A DNA stretch of 64,000 bases from Voacanga thouarsii (lineage: Eukaryota; Streptophyta; Magnoliopsida; Gentianales; Apocynaceae). Location: the NCBI GenBank assembly GCA_026120185.1, contig JANUWF010001110.1:411001-475000 (forward strand). The letters are read 5' to 3'. Below are positions 60,438-64,000 of this stretch, one piece after another (positions within the stretch are counted from its first letter, which is position 1; each line of letters opens with the position of its first letter). Below the pieces are notes generated by a model. The model searched no databases, was not told the origin of the DNA, and saw only the letters and a program-made list of their open reading frames with translations. The position numbers were made by a program, and so were the translations under genes.

Positions 60438-62062
60438 TAAATTCCAAATGAGGAATGTCTTACCTTTAACCAGTGAGTAGTCAATTCACTTCATAGTATA
60501 AGCATATTTTGAATACGTAGAACAGGACCTGTAATAGTGGCTTCTAAAAGTACTATTTAAAAGAAACCCAAATTATTACTGCTATAGCGTGGACTGATAC
60601 TCTACCGCTTGAATATGAGTTAGTGGTCTAACGAAACTAGAAACATATACTTTAATATACTCTAGTTGAAGTTCCTTCGTAAAACCAATATACTTATATG
60701 TTGGGTATATGTAACTAGTTAGTTAAGACAGACTTGTACAAGATAGCTTCTACGCTATATCGCCCCTTGTGACTGTTTAAATTATCTAATTATTTAGGGC
60801 CTTGAGGAATATGACTTAAACGTATAGAGGGATATTTAGGGTAGCTCCTTTGAAAAGTGAAAATATTTTAGGAGTCGTGAATTATTGGATTAGAGGTCTA
60901 AGAATGGTAGATGTCTATTAGAGAGCTATTAGTACACTCTTCCTCTGTAATTGCATGGCGATGCGTAGAGGGATATTTTAGTCATTACACTTGTAGGTCG
61001 AAGACTTTGTTAAAGTAGCACTGTCCTTGTGGTCAATATTTTTATTATGGTGATATTAGAAAATATTTAAAATACAAAATATAACTATTTATATAGCAAG
61101 GATATTTTGATCATTTTAGTAGCCAAGGCGATGTGTCTTTTGATCCTCGAAATGGCCCTTAAGTCATGAAAGATTTGGATTAAGAAATTGGTCTTAATAA
61201 TTATGGATTTTTATTTTATTAGTCTAATTTATTATTGTATTAGAATAAAATAAAAGTTTCAAGAAAAAGTATTAATTTAATTTAATTTAATTAGTTAATT
61301 AATTATTCAGAGCCCAAGGCCTAGATTGAATAATTAGAAAATTAATCTAGATATAAACCAGATAAAAGGTATAAAATTTTATGTTGATCTATTTGAACTT
61401 AATTATTTATTGGGTTGTTTAATATAGCCCAGAAAATAAATAATTTAGATTTATTATTTATGGGTGTTCAAATTTAAGAATAAATAATTTTAACTAGCCA
61501 AATGAATAAGGTCAAGGGTTAAATAAAATTAAAAAATAATTAATTAATTATTAAGTTAATTAATTACATTTTAAAAAAACAGACAACACGGGATAGATCC
61601 TGTATTGTTCTGCATGAAGAATAATAGAAATCATGGTGCTTTATGTTTTCACGCAAATGGATGTACTCTCTCGGGGTGTGGAAATGAAAGATAAAATGCA
61701 GCTATGATTTTTTGATATTTTGATTGGAGCAATTGGACTTCTACTTCTACATTGAATTTCAATTCATAGAAACAAACCCAAAATATCACAGAGAAAAAGC
61801 TTCATTGAAGCTTTCACGAAGGTCGATCAAACTCACTTCTTTAAACTTTCACCGGCTGTGCTATGGGCACCATTTCAGAAGATCAAAAGCTTTGTGTAGA
61901 TAAGACGCAGCAGACGTTTGTAAGGACGTGAGTCACTTACCTCAATTATCCTTATACAAACATCTACACCAGTATGAAGAGGATCATTTAATCACAAAGG
62001 TAAATTTTTCGTTTTCCTAACATACTTTCATTTTGATGATTTTTATCATTTAAGCCTGCAAT

Positions 62063-62073
62063 TGGTATCAGAG
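62063..62073 (+). promoter_or_regulatory. Primer binding site of H5 (initiator tRNA-Met)
   Basis: TGGTATCAGAG, two bases after the LTR. Confidence 0.88.
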
Positions 62074-62369
62074 TTATGGTTTGGCAAATGTAGGAAGCAT
62101 GTTAGGCTTAACTAAAATAAGAAAATATTTATTTTGGTTGAAATCTGTGATCCTTCGTGTTTTCTAGTATGGGTAGTTTCACTGTAAGCTTCGCGAGTGG
62201 AAGTATAGAAACAATGTATTTTGACTACTTTCATAGATATCATATAAGTCCAGTATTTTTAAGGGTATAGGCGGTTGTTTGGATGAATTTTGATTGAAAA
62301 TTGAAGAAAAAAATCAAAATCTGCATGAAGAGGTGCATTATGGAGAAGAAGCACTGTTGAAGCCGTATT

Positions 62370-62620
62370 AGCCATGCGCCGCGCCCTAGTGGAGCCGAGC
62401 CGCCAGATCTATGAGGGGAGCCTTTAGCTGCGGCTCCAAGCCATGCATGGCTCCAGCCGGGCAAGTGCAATTCTGCAATTTGCAATTGCAAATTGCTGTG
62501 CGGTCAACATTTTGACCGCGTAGCGGGTAGATCGCAGGCATGGGCACCTGCCCGAATTTGGTCCATGGGTTCTCCCATGGGGGGGCGTGATCTAGTATGG
62601 CGGGTGCATTAACCCGACAG
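62370..62620 (+). other. GC-rich palindrome and hairpin island in the H5 leader
   Basis: Perfect palindromes at 62439-62452 (14 bp, centre CATG) and 62475-62496 (22 bp, centre AATT). Hairpins: CGGTCAA/TTGACCG with 4-nt loop (62501-62518), GGGCA/TGCCC (62542-62553) and CCATGGG/CCCATGG with 4-nt loop (62563-62580). All lie between PBS and gag in otherwise AT-rich DNA. Confidence 0.8.
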
Positions 62621-63780
62621 AAATATAAAAAATAAAAAAATAAATTTTTTTAATCCCATACCAGGTAAAGTTATTTTTATTGTAATAGTTAATATTCTTT
62701 GAATATTTTGTATGAAAAATAAGAATAAAGGAAATTTTAGGATTAAACAAGACCATTAATTAATGAATGTATTTAATCATATTATTTGGACACTTAGGTT
62801 AAAAGAATAGAAAAGTATGAAAACGTTTACAATTTTCTAACATACTTATTTATTTTTGTACCCTATGTGTGCGTTTTCTCAAATACCAAAGTCTTTGGGA
62901 ATTTTTGACAAAGAAATTTTTTTTTTAAAATCAAATGGTTAATTTTAATTTGAACAAAAATTAATTCTTGGATATTTTTTCAAATGATTTTATCCTTGAC
63001 ATAGAAAATATATTGGATTTAGATATTTTTGTGAATTAAAATAGAAAACCATTTTGATTGATTTTAACAAGAAAAAAATTATTTTTGTCAAATTAAACTT
63101 AAGATCAAAATCTCTTGAAAATTTTATTGGAAATTTTTTGAAATTATTAAGTTCATTAACTTAAATAAAATTAATCTATGGAAAAATTTCTCAAAGAGTA
63201 TAAACCTTGACAAATTTTTATGGGCTCGGATATTTTATGTTGAGTTAAAAGAAAACTTAATTGAAATTTTCAAAATATATTTTTCAAGAAAAATTCTTAT
63301 TTTAAAATATTAAGTGGGAGAGGGATTCCAACGGCCCCATAGCTTTCATCACGTTCCTCATTAGAGATCATGGATCCCCTCGCGTCACTTTAGGATTGAA
63401 CCCGTATATGATGGGGATATCACAAGGATTTAGAACTAATGGATAGATGTAATTAATAACCCGGGATACGTGTTATGATCGGCCAGCCCACATTGAAAGT
63501 TATAGTGCGAGAAATGTCCATAGAAAATGAGAAGAAACGGTCATCCCACGATAGAGTTATCTTCTAGATCATTACCTAGAAGGGAAATTAATTTGTGGTG
63601 ATTAATACACTTACTTTAGAAAACTATTAATTTTTTCAAGAAGTTATGTCAGTTTTTCTAAGAGTCAAATTAATCATATTAAAGATAATAGTGATAGGGT
63701 TAACTATTATCGGATTTAATATGAGGATAAAGTCACAAATTATTGTGTTTTTCACAAACTGAATTTTCTTTTATTTGATT
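62621..63780 (+). other. AT-rich leader of H5 between hairpin island and gag
   Basis: No long frame. A less AT-rich stretch at 63310-63560 has no recognised domain. Confidence 0.4.
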
Positions 63781-63782
63781 TT

Positions 63783-64000
63783 TCAGAAATAGTTGGTGAA
63801 GGTTCTTTCAATCCTTTGGCTGTTATTTCCTGTGAGAATAAGCTAATGGGTTCGAACTATGTAGATTGAAAAAGAAATTTGGACATAATATTCATTGCTG
63901 AAGAGTATAAGTATGTCTTCTTTGAAACCTATCCTATTATTGGGGAGGGTTCTGTTAGGTATCTCACGCATATCATATATAGCGCAGCGGAAAAATTAAA
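63783..64000 (+). pseudogene. Element H5 gag N-terminus, partial
   Basis: The frame around ATG 63846-63848 reads GSFNPLAVISCENKLMGSNY, VD, stop (TGA at 63867-63869), then KRNLDIIFIAEEYKYVFFE. This is the copia gag N-terminal pattern (NYVDWKRNLDI), with the Trp codon turned into a stop. It continues past the window end. Confidence 0.8.

Larger units (their letters stand above)
59786..64000 (+). mobile_element. Copia element H5 (H-family), cut by the window end
   Basis: The LTR begins TGTTGAAATATATGCCC (59786, duplicated at 60168) and ends CCTGCA at 62060, then the PBS. It is homologous over its length to the solo LTRs H1-H4, which identifies that family as a tRNA-iMet-primed copia. The internal region contains a leader of about 1.7 kb and the gag start. 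The 3' part lies beyond the window. Confidence 0.82.

Overview
This is nuclear DNA from a seed plant, most likely a eudicot. The evidence is an intron-rich plastid-protein gene with standard GT-AG splicing, very AT-rich intergenic DNA, and dense nested LTR retrotransposons primed by plant initiator-Met and Asp-type tRNAs. I cannot name the species from sequence alone.

Layout. (1) 544-6660, minus strand: one apparently intact gene of eight exons (529 codons) for a plastid LrgA/LrgB-type membrane protein, orthologous by my reading to the plastidal glycolate/glycerate translocator PLGG1. An 81-bp AAT microsatellite lies upstream. (2) 7523-10923 and 47948-51457, minus strand: a broken 4-coumarate:CoA-ligase-like (4CLL) gene. 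Its 3' exons lie at 7.5-10.9 kb and its 5' exon at about 51.0-51.45 kb. The two halves were separated by a retrotransposon landing in an exon. (3) 10924-47947: a stack of nested elements. Copia element E (TSD cctat) sits in the 4CLL exon. Copia element D (12893-44448, TSD attga) sits in E. Four elements sit directly in D: solo LTR H4 (14027-16024, TSD atagc), gypsy-like non-autonomous G (16285-26633, TSD ctaag), chromovirus F in reverse orientation (28595-40937, TSD atgtc) and solo LTR H3 (41903-43993). G carries two more H-family LTRs, H1 and H2. At nearly every junction the interrupted reading frame resumes once the insertion and one TSD are removed, so the order of events is well supported. 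(4) 48041-50737: a decayed tandem duplicate of the 3' part of E plus its 4CLL flank. (5) 51458-58031, minus strand: copia element K, inserted in the 4CLL 5' exon and itself interrupted by a 1.28-kb terminal-inverted-repeat element. (6) 58032-59785: AT-rich DNA without recognised genes. (7) 59786-64000: an H-family LTR and the 5' internal part of its copia element, with PBS, a long leader containing a GC-rich palindrome island, and the start of gag, cut by the window end.

The only gene likely to be functional is the PLGG1-like gene. All retroelement proteins I could read carry stops, frameshifts or lost catalytic residues, apart from short stretches. I found no previously undescribed coding system. 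The most interesting non-routine signals are: the reconstructable four-level insertion history of the 4CLL gene; duplications at both junctions of element E; a chimeric LTR in E; a repeated GC-rich motif array in the G LTR upstream of its TATA box, which one copy has lost; conserved paired hairpins in H LTRs; the hairpin/palindrome island in the copia leader; and an acidic extra frame upstream of gag in chromovirus F.
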